A stretch of 43,244 bases of DNA from Betaproteobacteria bacterium RIFCSPLOWO2_02_FULL_67_26 (GCA_001771935.1 MERD01000114.1:28336-71579); one strand, 5' to 3'. Shown: positions 31,650 to 42,464, counted from the first letter of the stretch. Notes: generated from the sequence alone by a model not told the origin. Numbers and translations are program-made.

Positions 31650-32594
31650 ATGATCATCGACACCCACGTTCACGTCTACAGCTTTCCGTCGTTCCGCGAC
31701 CTGAGCAAGCACATCCGGACGATGGAGGACGCGATCGCGTTCCGCACGCGGTATCCCGATCTCTACCAATGCAACAACACGGAACAGCCGGTGGACAACA
31801 CCGACGACCTGGTCGCGGACATGGACCGCAACGGCGTCGATTTCGCGCTGGTGCAGGCGCGGGCGGGCTACGTGTCGAACGACCTGGTCGCGGCCGCGGC
31901 GAGGCGGCACCCGAAGCGCATGGTCGCGCTGGCGCGGGTAGGGCACGAACAGGAGGCGGCGGGCTACCACGAGGACCCCGGCCCGGCGCGCGAAGCGGCG
32001 CCAGCCGAGCTCGAGCGCTGCCTCGGGGCGCTCGGGATGAAGGGCGTGGGCGAGACCTTCGTGCGCGCGCTCACCGACCACGTCAACCCGGAGAAGATCG
32101 CCAGGGACCTGTCCGGCATCATGCGCGTGGTGGAAAAGCACCGGGTGCCGATCCAGTTTCCGACCGCGTGGTCCCAGTTTCCGGGCGGACTGTTCTACGG
32201 CGATCCGCTGTGGGCCGACGAGGTCGCGGCGCGCCATCCGGCCGTCCCGGTCATCCTGACCAAGATGGGGCGGAGCATCACGCGCTATTTCGACAGCGCG
32301 ATGACGGTCGCGATGCGCAACGTCAACGTCTACTTCGACGTGGTCGGGACCAGCCCGCAGCATCTGCGCTTCGCGATCGACAAGCTCGGCGCCGAGCGCA
32401 TACTGTTCGGCACGGACTGGTCGGCGACGTGGCGCTGGCTGAGCGTCCCGGCAACGCTGCACCAGATCCGGATGAAGGTCCTGGACGACGCCAGGCTGAC
32501 CGAGGCGGAGCGCGAGCAGATTCTCTGGAAGAACGCCGCGCGGCTGTTCAGGCTGGAGTCGGGCGCGCGGAGCGCGGAGAGAGCCGCGGCGTAG
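31650..32594 (+). CDS. Amidohydrolase-2 family protein next to Bug receptor
   Basis: A 314-aa TIM-barrel metal hydrolase or decarboxylase. DTHVHVY (residues 4-10) gives the H-x-H metal ligands and LFGTDWSATW near residue 255 the conserved Asp. Inside are VQARAGYVSNDL and FPTAWSQFPGG. I took ATG 31650, preceded by GAGGGG (31641-31646), rather than an upstream extension that would begin before the likely promoter. It is followed 20 nt later by a Bug-type receptor gene, so its substrate is probably the ligand taken up by that receptor or a metabolite of it (inference). Confidence 0.88.
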   Translation: MIIDTHVHVYSFPSFRDLSKHIRTMEDAIAFRTRYPDLYQCNNTEQPVDNTDDLVADMDRNGVDFALVQARAGYVSNDLVAAAARRHPKRMVALARVGHEQEAAGYHEDPGPAREAAPAELERCLGALGMKGVGETFVRALTDHVNPEKIARDLSGIMRVVEKHRVPIQFPTAWSQFPGGLFYGDPLWADEVAARHPAVPVILTKMGRSITRYFDSAMTVAMRNVNVYFDVVGTSPQHLRFAIDKLGAERILFGTDWSATWRWLSVPATLHQIRMKVLDDARLTEAEREQILWKNAARLFRLESGARSAERAAA

Positions 32595-32614
32595 TCGCAG
32601 CGAGGAGAGAGACC

Positions 32615-33598
32615 ATGAACCGACGCATATCACTGGCATTGGCACTGGCCGCGGTTGCGGCGTCCGCGCTGTCGTTCGGGGCGCTCGCGCAGTCGCAATA
32701 TCCCACGAAGCCGATCCGGGTGGTGGTGCCATTCCCGCCCGGCGGCGTGGTGGACACGGTGGGCCGCATGTGGGTGCAACGGGTGTCGCCTTCCCTCGGC
32801 ACGATCGTGGTCGATAACCGGCCCGGCGCGGGCGGCGTCATCGGCGCGGGTGAAGTCGTGCGCGCCCAGCCCGACGGCCACACGCTGCTGATCGGCAACA
32901 CCAGCACGCAGGTGCTGAACCCGGCGGTGATGAGGCGCCCGCCGTACGATCCGGCCAGGGATTTCGTGACGGTCGACATCATCGCCATCTCGGCCACGGC
33001 GATCATGGTCCATCCTTCGCTGCCGGCGCGGAGCCTGAAGGCGCTCATCGCCTACGCCAAGGCGAATCCGGGCAAGCTCTCGTACGGGTCCGCGGGGGCG
33101 GGCACCCTGACCCATCTCGCCGGAGAGATGTTCAAGCAGCGCGCCGGCGGCCTGCGCATCCTCCACGTCCCGTACAAGGGCGTGGGCCTGGCCGCCACCG
33201 ACCTCGTGAGCGGCTATATACCGCTGCTGGTGGCGAACGTGACCAGTCATTTTCTCAGCCTGCGCGAGGCCGGGAAGATCCGCATCGTGGCGGTGAACGC
33301 GCCGGCGCGCCTCAAGGCGGCGCCCGACGTCCCGACCGCGAGTGAAACCGTGCCGGACATGCTCGCCCAGCTGTTCACGGGAATATTCGCGCCGGCCGGC
33401 ACGCCGAGACCCATCGTCGACCGGATTTCGCAGGCCACGCGCAAGGCGCTGGCCGAGGGGAGCTTCCAGAAAATCCTGATCCAGTCGGGGGTCGAGCCGG
33501 TGCTGGACTCCAGTCCCGAGAAAGCGCAACGCTTCGTCGACCAGGAGCACGCGCGGCTCATCCCGGTGATCAAGGCCACCGGCTTCAAGCTTGATTGA
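32615..33598 (+). CDS. Bug/TctC-family periplasmic solute receptor
   Basis: A 327-aa exported binding protein of the Bug (tripartite tricarboxylate TctC) family, very expanded in Burkholderiales and allied betaproteobacteria. The signal peptide MNRRISLALALAAVAASALSFGALA ends near residue 25; YPTKPIRVVVPFPPGGVVD, VDNRPGAGGVIGAGEV and AQPDGHTLLIG are the family hallmarks. ATG 32615 with GAGGAGAGAG upstream. Ligands are usually di- or tricarboxylates, aromatic acids or amides. No TctAB permease is adjacent, as is normal for the orphan receptors. Confidence 0.94.
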   Translation: MNRRISLALALAAVAASALSFGALAQSQYPTKPIRVVVPFPPGGVVDTVGRMWVQRVSPSLGTIVVDNRPGAGGVIGAGEVVRAQPDGHTLLIGNTSTQVLNPAVMRRPPYDPARDFVTVDIIAISATAIMVHPSLPARSLKALIAYAKANPGKLSYGSAGAGTLTHLAGEMFKQRAGGLRILHVPYKGVGLAATDLVSGYIPLLVANVTSHFLSLREAGKIRIVAVNAPARLKAAPDVPTASETVPDMLAQLFTGIFAPAGTPRPIVDRISQATRKALAEGSFQKILIQSGVEPVLDSSPEKAQRFVDQEHARLIPVIKATGFKLD

Positions 33599-33640
33599 GC
33601 CGCGAAAGGGGCGGCGGCCCACGCAACTCCCGGAACCGCT

Positions 33641-35392
<1,752 letters not shown>

Positions 35393-35407
35393 GGCGTGAC
35401 GAGCGGG

Positions 35408-35581
35408 CTAACGCCGCCCGGCCACGGCCTTCCGCAGGTCCATGACGCGCTTGAAGCAATCGGGGCAGGCGTAGCGGACGCCGCCGCCGAACCGCGTGCG
35501 CGACAAGGGGCGCATGGCGTGAGCCGGCACGAGCCGCCGGCATTCCGGGCACTGCTTGATCTTGGAGGGGTCTTTGGTCAC
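35408..35581 (-). CDS. 57-aa zinc-ribbon peptide
   Basis: A short peptide beginning, as I read it, with GTG at 35581 (TKDPSKIKQCPECRRLVPAH). Four cysteines in two CPxC knuckles, QCPECRR and YACPDCFKR, separated by about 30 residues, form a zinc ribbon; the remainder is basic. An in-frame ATG further upstream (residues MHLSGHPLHRA) would overlap the Bug receptor gene's end, so GTG is preferred but not certain. The gene lies between the kinase (convergent) and the second Bug receptor (same strand). Function unknown. Confidence 0.6.
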   Translation of the reverse strand: MTKDPSKIKQCPECRRLVPAHAMRPLSRTRFGGGVRYACPDCFKRVMDLRKAVAGRR

Positions 35582-35622
35582 TCGCGCCCGGTGTAATGGA
35601 TGTCCTGAGAGGTGCATTCCAG

Positions 35623-36615
35623 CTATTCCGGCTGGATGCGCGCGTCCTTGATGACCCGGCCCCACTTGGCGATGTCGGCCTTGAGGAATGCAGCGAACGC
35701 TTCGGGGCGCGACGTCACGATGTCATAGCCGGCGGCCACGATCCCGTCCCTCGCGTCGGGGAGGGCGAGCAGCTTGACCAGTTCGCCGTGCAGCCGTTCG
35801 ATCACCGGCTTCGGCGTGCCGGCCGGCAGCAGGACGCCGTACCACACCGCCGCTTCGTAGCCGGGGACGCCGGCTTCCGCGATGGTCGGCACGTCGGGCA
35901 GCTGCGGCGTGCGCTTCGCGGTGGTGACGCCGAGCGCGACCAGGCGCCCGGCCCTGGCGTGAGGGATCGCGATGGCCACGCCCGGAAATCCCACCTTGAC
36001 GTGGCCGCCCAGCAGATCGGCCGTGGCCGGCCCGCTGCCCTTGTAGGCCACGTGGTTCATGTTGACCCGCGCCGTCGAGAGGAACAGCACCGCCATCAGG
36101 TGCTGCGCGCCCCCGGTTCCCGAGGAGGCGTAGTCGATCCGGCCCGGCTGCGATTGCGCCAGCGCGATGAGCTGCTTCACCGACCGCGGCGGCAGCGACG
36201 GGTGCACCACCAGGGCGTTCGCCGTCAAGGCGACCTGCGCGACCGGCGCGAAGTCCCGGACCGCATTGAACGGGAGCTTGCCGCGATAGATGGTCGGCGC
36301 GAGCGCGAACGCGGTGCCGGTGAGCAGCATCGTGTAGCCGTCGGGCTGGGCCCTGGCGACGATTTGCGAGCCGATCGTGCCGCCCGCGCCGGGGCGGTTG
36401 TCGATGATCACCTGCTGGCCGAGCGCGCCGGAGAGTTTCTGCGCGATGATCCGGCCGGGCACGTCGGTTGCGCCGCCGGCGGAAAACGGGATGACCATGC
36501 GGATGGGGCGCGCGGGGTAGCTCTGCGCGCCGGCGGCGCCGGCTGCGGCGAGCCCGCCGGCGATCAGCGCGGCGCCGAGGAGCCGAAGCCAGGATTTCGC
36601 GCTCGTCAGGTGCAT
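35623..36615 (-). CDS. Bug/TctC-family periplasmic solute receptor, second copy
   Basis: A 330-aa member of the same receptor family as the one at 32.6 kb. The signal sequence (MHLTSAKSWLRLLGAALIAGGLAAAGAAGA) is followed by YPARPIRMVIPFSAGGATDV, IDNRPGAGGTIGSQIV and ARAQPDGYTMLLTG, then HPSLPPRSVKQLI and VPTIAEAGVPGYE. ATG 36615; a TATACT box (36687-36682, minus) with a TTACCG -35-like element 18 nt upstream is a likely promoter. No permease partner is adjacent, so the receptor presumably uses a shared or distant TctAB system. Confidence 0.94.
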   Translation of the reverse strand: MHLTSAKSWLRLLGAALIAGGLAAAGAAGAQSYPARPIRMVIPFSAGGATDVPGRIIAQKLSGALGQQVIIDNRPGAGGTIGSQIVARAQPDGYTMLLTGTAFALAPTIYRGKLPFNAVRDFAPVAQVALTANALVVHPSLPPRSVKQLIALAQSQPGRIDYASSGTGGAQHLMAVLFLSTARVNMNHVAYKGSGPATADLLGGHVKVGFPGVAIAIPHARAGRLVALGVTTAKRTPQLPDVPTIAEAGVPGYEAAVWYGVLLPAGTPKPVIERLHGELVKLLALPDARDGIVAAGYDIVTSRPEAFAAFLKADIAKWGRVIKDARIQPE

Positions 36616-36681
36616 ATCATGCGGATAGTACTGGAATGACCCAAGAACCCGTGGCGACTGACGGCTGATGACCGACGGGCC

Positions 36682-36711
36682 AGTATAAGGGATGGAGGTG
36701 GAATTCGGTAA
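36682..36711 (-). promoter_or_regulatory. Likely promoter of second Bug receptor
   Basis: On the minus strand, TTACCG (36711-36706), an 18-bp spacer and TATACT (36687-36682) lie 67 nt before the ATG at 36615. A TAATAT box (36709-36714) on the plus strand could serve the divergent membrane gene. Confidence 0.4.
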
Positions 36712-36742
36712 TATGGGGCTATTACGCTGACCCCGTGCTCGC

Positions 36743-37525
36743 TTGCGCAACGTGCAAAGGCAGGATTTCTCCGATACGAAGCTGCTGCGCCTGATGGCGG
36801 CGGCGGCGCTCGCCATCGCCGCCTGGTTCGTGGCGCGCCAGTGGCTGCCGGAGCCATGGCGGATGCCGGGGAGCCCGGCGCTCTACCTGGCCGGCGTCGC
36901 GGGCGCGGCTCTCCTGCTGGTGCCGGCGGCGTTCGCGCTCGCGAAGCGCGGCGGATCGAGCCGCGACCCGGTCGGCTGGTTCAACGCGCACATCGTGTGC
37001 TCCTCGCTCGGCGCGGTGCTGATCGCGGTTCACTCCGCCGGCTACCTGCGGCGCGCGCCGGCGCTGCTCCTGCTGGCGATCCTGGCGCTGGCCGCGCTCG
37101 GGGTCTGGGCGCGCGTGCGGGGCTCGCGCCGCATGGCCGCGACCTTCGCGTCGAAGGCGCCCGCGTTCGCCGTCCCCGACCCCGCCACGCGCGAGCGGCT
37201 GAAAGCCGTCATCTCCGCCAAGCGGCGCCTGCTCGCCGATCTCGACCCGCAGGCGCAGGAAGGCACGTTCTCGGTGACGCTCGCGCACTGGCTGCGCGCG
37301 CCGCGGCTCGCGGCTGCCTACCACCGGCTCGCGCGCGAGGAGGCCGCGATGCTCGGCACGCGCCGCGCGGCTGGCCTGCAACAGGGCTGGTGGCGGCCGG
37401 TGCACATGGCGCTCGCCTGGATTTTCGTGGCGGGCGTGGCGGTCCACGTCGTCACCGTGACGTTCTTCGCGGGCTACGTCGCGGACGGCGGCCCGATCAA
37501 CTGGTGGCATCTCGCCGCATGGTGA
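36743..37525 (+). CDS. Di-heme-type membrane anchor subunit (cytochrome b-like)
   Basis: A 260-aa membrane protein with about five helices. H83 and H97 lie 14 residues apart in one helix (NAHIVCSSLGAVLIAVHSAG); H221 and H235 lie 14 apart in another (VHMALAWIFVAGVAVHVVTV). This is the spacing expected of a bis-heme four-helix cytochrome b. A soluble loop of about 90 residues separates the two pairs. Start TTG 36743, or GTG 36752. The stop is 4 nt before the molybdopterin enzyme gene, so it is very likely its membrane/quinone-linked partner. Confidence 0.75.
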   Translation: MRNVQRQDFSDTKLLRLMAAAALAIAAWFVARQWLPEPWRMPGSPALYLAGVAGAALLLVPAAFALAKRGGSSRDPVGWFNAHIVCSSLGAVLIAVHSAGYLRRAPALLLLAILALAALGVWARVRGSRRMAATFASKAPAFAVPDPATRERLKAVISAKRRLLADLDPQAQEGTFSVTLAHWLRAPRLAAAYHRLAREEAAMLGTRRAAGLQQGWWRPVHMALAWIFVAGVAVHVVTVTFFAGYVADGGPINWWHLAAW

Positions 37526-37529
37526 CCCG

Positions 37530-40508
37530 ATGAGCGCGGCGGCGGAATCGCGGAAGCCGGGGCGGCTCGCCCTGATGATCGACCTCGAGCGCTGCACCGG
37601 CTGCAAGAGCTGCGAGGCCGCGTGCAAGCAGGAGCACCGCCTCGGCCCGGGCGAGTACCGCAACAAGGTCGTCTGGGCGAGCGGCCTCGAGGAGGCGGGG
37701 CTCGCCTTCCTCACCCTCACCTGCCAGCATTGCGAGCGCCCGGCGTGCCTGCGCGCCTGCCCGGTCAACCCGAAAGCGATCGAGAAGGACCCGGTGACGG
37801 GCGTGGTCAGCGTCGTGGAGTCGCGCTGCACCGGCTGCGGCGAATGCGTGATGGCATGCCCCTACAGCGCGATGGGCTACGACCCCCGGGAGCACCATGC
37901 CGTGAAGTGCGACCTGTGCACGGACCGGCGCGCGCAGGGCCAGACCACGGCGTGCGCCAGCGTCTGCCCGACGAGCGCCATCCGCTTCGGGGCGCGCGAC
38001 GAGCTGCTCGGCGAGGCCGCGCGCGAGGGGCGGGCGCCGCTCGACCTGGACCACTTCCTGCTGGGCCCGGCGACGATATACCTGGAGCGCCTGCCCGCCC
38101 AGGGCGAGCCGGGCGCGGCCACCGTCCCTTCCCGCGCCGCCGGGTCCTCGCGCCCGGCATTCATGGACGCCGCCGCATCCCAGGCGGTCGTGGTCGAGTC
38201 GAAGCCCGCCTTTCCCTACGGCCTGCCGCGCGCGGACGCCACCGCCGACCGGGTTGTGCCGGGAGGCTGCAACATCTGCTTCAACTGCTGCACGGCCAAC
38301 TTTCATTTCAAGGGCGATGACCTGGTTCGCATCACCGGCAACGAGGACGACCCGCTGCTCCAGGGACGCGTGTGCCCGAAATCGCAGCTGACGCTCCAGC
38401 TCTATCACAACGAGCACCGGCTGCGTCATCCCCTGAAGCGCGCGGGGGCTCGCGGCGAGAACCGCTTCGAGCGCATCTCGTGGGACCAGGCGCTCGACGA
38501 AATCGCCGAAAAATTGAAGCGCGTCCGCGAGGCGTATGGCCCCGAGGCGCTGGCGATGTTCATCGGCACCCGCACCGGCACGCTCGACAACCTCGGTTAC
38601 ACGCGGCTCTTCGCCCAGCTCTGGGGCACGCCGAACAAGGAAGGCACCGATCCGTTCTGCGCGAGCTCGAAGAGCGTCGCCTACGAGCTGACGCAGGGCC
38701 GCATCGGCAGCGGCAACAGTTACACGCCCGGCGACATCGGCTCGGCCCGCCTTTTCGTCTATTTCGGCGACAACCAGGCCGAGACCCGCCCGGTCTACTT
38801 CGGCATGGTCAACGACTGGCGCCTCCGCAGCGGCGCGAAGATGGTCGTGGTGGACCCGCGGCTCTCCGCCACCGCGGCCAAGGCCGACCGCTGGCTCGCG
38901 ATCCGCCCCGGCACCGACATGGCGCTCGGCCTCGCGCTGTGCCAGCACATCCTCGCGCGCAACCTGCACGACAGAAAATTCTGCGGGGACTGGACGCTCG
39001 GCTTCCAGGAATGGCGCGACTTCATCCTGGCGCGCGGCTACACGCCGGAGTGGGCGGAGCCGGTCACCGGCATCGCCGCCGCGGAGATCCGGCGCCTCGC
39101 CGAGGAGATCGCCGCCGCCGACGGCTGCGTGATCTTCGGCAGCCGCGGCATCAACCAGCATACCAACGGCACGCAGACCAATCGCGTGCTGATGTTCCTC
39201 GCGGCGATCACCGGCAACTGGGGCCGGCGCGGCGGCGCCTACTTCAACATGACCGCGGGCACGCCGATCGCGCCCAACGCGCCCGAGCACCGGCGCCCGA
39301 AGATCAACCGCCAGAAGGTGCGCCGCAGCCCCGCCGGCTGGACCGACGCGATGCTGCACGGGAAGCCGTATCCCCTGCGCGCGCTCATCGCCTGCAACAA
39401 CCCGCTCGCGCAGTGGCCCGGCCAGGCGGCGGTCCGCGCCGCGTTCGAATCGCTCGACCTCATGGTCCACATCGAGCTGTTCGCCAACGAGACCTCCGCC
39501 TACGCGGACTACGTGCTCCCCGCCGCGACCGGCATCGAGAAGGGCGAGATCGGGCGCTCCAACGACGATCGCCGCATCGTCTGGATCGACAAGATGATCG
39601 CCCCGCCCGGCGAGGCGAAGGCGGACGGCTGGATCTGGATCGAGCTCGGCAAGCGCTTCGGCTTCGACGACGTGCTGCAGGAGCGCTACAAGGACACGCA
39701 AGTGTTCTGGGACGAAGTCTGCATCGGGAGCGAGCTCCTGCGCGGCTGCACGCAGAAGCGCCTGCACTCGGTGCCCTGGCGCTGGGTGCGGCATCCCGTG
39801 GCGAGCGAGGACGCGCCGGAAATCGAGACGCTGTATCTCGAGGGCACGACCGCGCCGGGCGTGCCCGCCGGGCACCGCTTCCCGACGCCCAGCGGCAAGC
39901 TCGAGTTCTGGACCACGGAGCTGGAGGGGAAATTCCGGACGATCGGCCTGTCCGCGCTGCCCGAGTTCTATTCGGAGCGCGAGCAGCTCGTCGACCTGCC
40001 GTACCTCGAGCTCGAGCACAGCGACGCCGACGCCGGGGTGATCTCGCCGTTCTGCCGCCCCGACACCGGCACGTCGCGCGCGCGGATCGTCGCGGGCTCC
40101 GGCGACGCGCCGGGCGCGCGGCTGCGGGCGCAAGGGTACGACACCGAGCTCCTGACGGGGCGGCCGTCTGCCGCGCACTTTCACAGCTGGACGCACTACT
40201 TCTGGCAGTCGCAGGAGATGTGGCCCGACCTCTTTTGCCAGATCCATCCCGACAAGGCCGCGCGCCTCGGCATTGCCGACGGCGAGCGCGTGCGCGTCGA
40301 GACCGCGCACGGCGCGATCGAGGCGGTGGCATGGCTGCACGCCGGGATCCGCCCGAGCGCCGTGTTCGTCCCGATCGGCTGGGGCGAGCGCCAGCCGTTC
40401 CACCCGTGGCGCTCGGTCAATTTCCTCACCGACAAGACGCAGCGCGATCCGGTGTCCGACCAGACCAATCTCAAGGTGCTGCTGTGCCGGGTGGCGCGCG
40501 CTGACTGA
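37530..40508 (+). CDS. Fused 4x[4Fe-4S] ferredoxin / molybdopterin oxidoreductase
   Basis: A 992-aa fusion. Residues 1-150 are an FeS subunit like DmsB/NrfC with four cysteine clusters: C22/25/28/32, C65/68/73/77, C100/103/106/110 and C127/130/142/146. Residues about 240-992 are a DMSO-reductase-family catalytic subunit starting with an FS0-type cluster, GGCNICFNC...VCPK (C247/250/253/282). The likely Mo ligand is C377 in GTDPFCASS. It shows RIxWDQALDEIAEKL, GVxDPR-type and MSNDDRRIVW-like features of the family. No twin-Arg signal, so the complex should face the cytoplasm, anchored by the upstream cytochrome b-like protein. Substrate unknown. Confidence 0.93.
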   Translation: MSAAAESRKPGRLALMIDLERCTGCKSCEAACKQEHRLGPGEYRNKVVWASGLEEAGLAFLTLTCQHCERPACLRACPVNPKAIEKDPVTGVVSVVESRCTGCGECVMACPYSAMGYDPREHHAVKCDLCTDRRAQGQTTACASVCPTSAIRFGARDELLGEAAREGRAPLDLDHFLLGPATIYLERLPAQGEPGAATVPSRAAGSSRPAFMDAAASQAVVVESKPAFPYGLPRADATADRVVPGGCNICFNCCTANFHFKGDDLVRITGNEDDPLLQGRVCPKSQLTLQLYHNEHRLRHPLKRAGARGENRFERISWDQALDEIAEKLKRVREAYGPEALAMFIGTRTGTLDNLGYTRLFAQLWGTPNKEGTDPFCASSKSVAYELTQGRIGSGNSYTPGDIGSARLFVYFGDNQAETRPVYFGMVNDWRLRSGAKMVVVDPRLSATAAKADRWLAIRPGTDMALGLALCQHILARNLHDRKFCGDWTLGFQEWRDFILARGYTPEWAEPVTGIAAAEIRRLAEEIAAADGCVIFGSRGINQHTNGTQTNRVLMFLAAITGNWGRRGGAYFNMTAGTPIAPNAPEHRRPKINRQKVRRSPAGWTDAMLHGKPYPLRALIACNNPLAQWPGQAAVRAAFESLDLMVHIELFANETSAYADYVLPAATGIEKGEIGRSNDDRRIVWIDKMIAPPGEAKADGWIWIELGKRFGFDDVLQERYKDTQVFWDEVCIGSELLRGCTQKRLHSVPWRWVRHPVASEDAPEIETLYLEGTTAPGVPAGHRFPTPSGKLEFWTTELEGKFRTIGLSALPEFYSEREQLVDLPYLELEHSDADAGVISPFCRPDTGTSRARIVAGSGDAPGARLRAQGYDTELLTGRPSAAHFHSWTHYFWQSQEMWPDLFCQIHPDKAARLGIADGERVRVETAHGAIEAVAWLHAGIRPSAVFVPIGWGERQPFHPWRSVNFLTDKTQRDPVSDQTNLKVLLCRVARAD

Positions 40509-40516
40509 CCGCGAGC

Positions 40517-40542
40517 GATGAGGGATGAGGGATGAGGGATGG
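40517..40542 (+). repeat. Heptad repeat (GATGAGG)x3 at gene end
   Basis: GATGAGG, GATGAGG, GATGAGG and GATGG follow the molybdoenzyme stop codon. GGG tracts at 40522, 40529 and 40536 are spaced every seven bases. The gene on the other side converges, so here the repeat lies between two stop codons, not at a start. Confidence 0.65.
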
Positions 40543-40572
40543 ACGGAGAACTGCCTGATCGAGCTGGCGGAG

Positions 40573-41169
40573 TTACCGGAAGGGCACCCCTGAACTCAGC
40601 AATCCCAGGGCTTCGAAGCGCAAGTACAGCTCCCGGCAGGCCCAGGCATCGGTGGCGGCGTAGGTGATCTGCGCCGGGGCGAGGCGCGGCGCGGCCCAGT
40701 TCGACGTGCGGGCGCCCTTGGGAATCCGGAAACCGAGAAACATTCCGGCGAGATTGCGCACGCCGGTCTGGCCGAGGCCGCGGCGGCGCGCGACAACGCC
40801 CAGGTCGAGCACGTTTTCCACCGTGAACGGAAACACCAGCTTGAGCTGGCGCACATCGTGCGCCAGCCCGACGCCGGCCTTGACGACGGCAGGGCTCGCC
40901 AGCAGTTCGACGAGGGCGGGAAAGACATCCAGGCGGCTCAACTGGAACAGGTATACCGCCCGGGCCGTGGCCGCCTGGACCAGGCAGGGCAGGTGGCTCT
41001 CGCCTTTCCGGAACGCGGGCCGCGTCTCGGTGTCGAGTCCGACGACCCGCTCCTGCCGCAGGTCCGCGCGCGCCCGCTCCAGCGCCTTCGACGCCTCCAC
41101 CAGGCTGACCTCGCCTTCGTAGCGGCGGATCGGCAGTTCCGCCAGCGCTTCCTTGGAGATGCTTATCAT
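40573..41169 (-). CDS. RNase D-like 3'-5' exonuclease (DEDDy)
   Basis: A 198-aa protein with the DEDDy exonuclease fold: VVGLDTET (D46, E48), AHDVRQL (D105), and the YAATD motif (Y170, D174). It lacks the HRDC domains of full-length RNase D, so it is a stand-alone 3'-5' exonuclease domain of the Rrp6/WRN-like group. ATG 41169 gives the compact form; upstream in-frame Met codons have no family similarity. Likely works in RNA or DNA 3'-end trimming in the cytoplasm. Divergent from the next gene. Confidence 0.88.
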   Translation of the reverse strand: MISISKEALAELPIRRYEGEVSLVEASKALERARADLRQERVVGLDTETRPAFRKGESHLPCLVQAATARAVYLFQLSRLDVFPALVELLASPAVVKAGVGLAHDVRQLKLVFPFTVENVLDLGVVARRRGLGQTGVRNLAGMFLGFRIPKGARTSNWAAPRLAPAQITYAATDAWACRELYLRFEALGLLSSGVPFR

Positions 41170-41249
41170 CGGGGTTGAGCGGCCAGAATACACCGGTCCC
41201 GCGTGACCGGGGCCCGTGACATAATTTCCGGATTCCACAGGCGCAGCCC

Positions 41250-41702
41250 ATGACGACATCATTCGCAGACCGCATCGCCGCCATGAACGCGATGTACAAG
41301 CTCCCCGCCCACGATCGGCCGACGCTGCCCGCGGACGTGGCGGATCGATTGACCAAGTTCAAGGCGACCCTGCTCGACGAGGTGCACGAGATCGACGAGA
41401 TCGTGAAGCTGTCGAAGGAAGGCGCCCCCGCCATCGACATCGCCGTTGCCGTGGCGGACCTGCTCGGCGACATCATGGTCTACTGCCGGTCCGAGGCGCT
41501 GAAGTACGGCCTGCCGCTGGAGGAAGTGCTCGACGTCATCATGGACAGCAACGAGAGCAAGCTCGGCGCGGACGGCAGGCCGATCTACGACGCGAACGGG
41601 AAGTTTCTCAAGGGGCCGAACTACTGGCGGCCGGAACCGCGGATCAAGGCGCTGCTCGAGCAGCGCGCGATCCGCGCGCGGCCGCCAGGAGGCGCGGGAT
41701 GA
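41250..41702 (+). CDS. MazG/PRA-PH-like all-alpha NTP pyrophosphohydrolase
   Basis: A 150-aa all-helical protein of the MazG/HisE (all-alpha NTP-PPase) superfamily. Metal motifs are E44-V-H-E47 in helix 1 and D70-LLG-D74 in the next, the EXXE...EXXD-type pattern. MDSNESKLGADGRPIYD is the conserved loop after helix 3 seen in many PRA-PH-like proteins. A CATAAT box (41220-41225) lies 24 nt before the ATG. The stop overlaps the next ATG (ATGA), so the SDR is coupled. House-cleaning of abnormal nucleotides is the usual role. Confidence 0.82.
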   Translation: MTTSFADRIAAMNAMYKLPAHDRPTLPADVADRLTKFKATLLDEVHEIDEIVKLSKEGAPAIDIAVAVADLLGDIMVYCRSEALKYGLPLEEVLDVIMDSNESKLGADGRPIYDANGKFLKGPNYWRPEPRIKALLEQRAIRARPPGGAG

Positions 41703-42451
41703 CGGCGCGCCGGGTGGCGTTCGTGACCGGCGCGTCGCAGGGGCTCGGCGCGGAGGTCGCGGTCGCGCTCGCGCGCGACGGCTGCGACGTCGCGGTGTCC
41801 TCGCGGCGGGTGGAAAAGCTCGTCGGCACGCTCGAGAAAATCGCTGCCGCGGGCGCGCGCGGCGCGCCGGTCGAGCTCGATCTCCGCTCGCAATCGAGCA
41901 TCGAGCGGGCGATGGCGCAGGCGGTCGGCGCGCTCGGGCGCGTGGATGCGCTGGTGAACAACGCCGCCGTCACGCTGCGCCGCCCGGCGCTCGAGGTCAC
42001 CCGCGAGGAGTGGGACGAGCTGATGGCGGTCAACCTGAAGGGGAGCTTCTTCATGACGCAGCAGATGGGCCGGCACCTGATCGCGGCCCGCCGTCCCGGC
42101 TGCATCGTGAGCCTCGCCTCGACGCACGGCCTGGTCGGGTTCGCGCAGCGCTCCACCTACGGCATTTCCAAGGCCGGCCTCGCGCACATGACGCGGATGC
42201 TGGCGATCGAGTGGGCGGAGCACGGCATCCGCGTCAACGCGGTCGCGCCCGGCACCGTCGACACGCCGTCGCGCGCCGAGTACTTCGCGTCCCATCCCGG
42301 CGCGAAGCAGGCAATGGTGGAGCGCGTGCCGTTCCGCCGCTTCGCCACGCCGGCCGAAGTGGCGGCGCTGGTATGCTACCTCGCGAGCCCGCAGGCGGCC
42401 TACATCACGGGGCAGACGGTGGTGATGGACGGCGGATTGACCTCGTACTGA
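41699..42451 (+). CDS. Short-chain dehydrogenase/reductase
   Basis: A 250-aa classical SDR. The cofactor motif VTGASQGLGAEVA (9-21), NNAA (87-90), and the catalytic Ser141 (SLASTHG), Tyr154 and Lys158 (STYGISKAG) are in place; the C-terminal MDGG motif is typical. AVSSRR after the second strand suggests NADP preference. It overlaps the MazG-like gene by four bases. It resembles FabG-type 3-ketoacyl reductases in length and motifs, but substrate cannot be assigned. There is no Mo or CoA gene partner next to it. Confidence 0.9.
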   Translation: MTARRVAFVTGASQGLGAEVAVALARDGCDVAVSSRRVEKLVGTLEKIAAAGARGAPVELDLRSQSSIERAMAQAVGALGRVDALVNNAAVTLRRPALEVTREEWDELMAVNLKGSFFMTQQMGRHLIAARRPGCIVSLASTHGLVGFAQRSTYGISKAGLAHMTRMLAIEWAEHGIRVNAVAPGTVDTPSRAEYFASHPGAKQAMVERVPFRRFATPAEVAALVCYLASPQAAYITGQTVVMDGGLTSY

Positions 42452-42464
42452 AAACACGGGAGAG

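Noticed and set aside
37497-40403. Long minus-strand open frame (968 codons) opposite the molybdopterin enzyme
   Set aside because: Same GC-driven artefact; the plus-strand frame has all cysteine clusters and family motifs.
37530-40508. Selenocysteine in the molybdopterin enzyme, as in some formate dehydrogenases
   Set aside because: The likely Mo-ligand position is Cys377 (GTDPFCASS) encoded by TGC, and no in-frame TGA exists in the gene.
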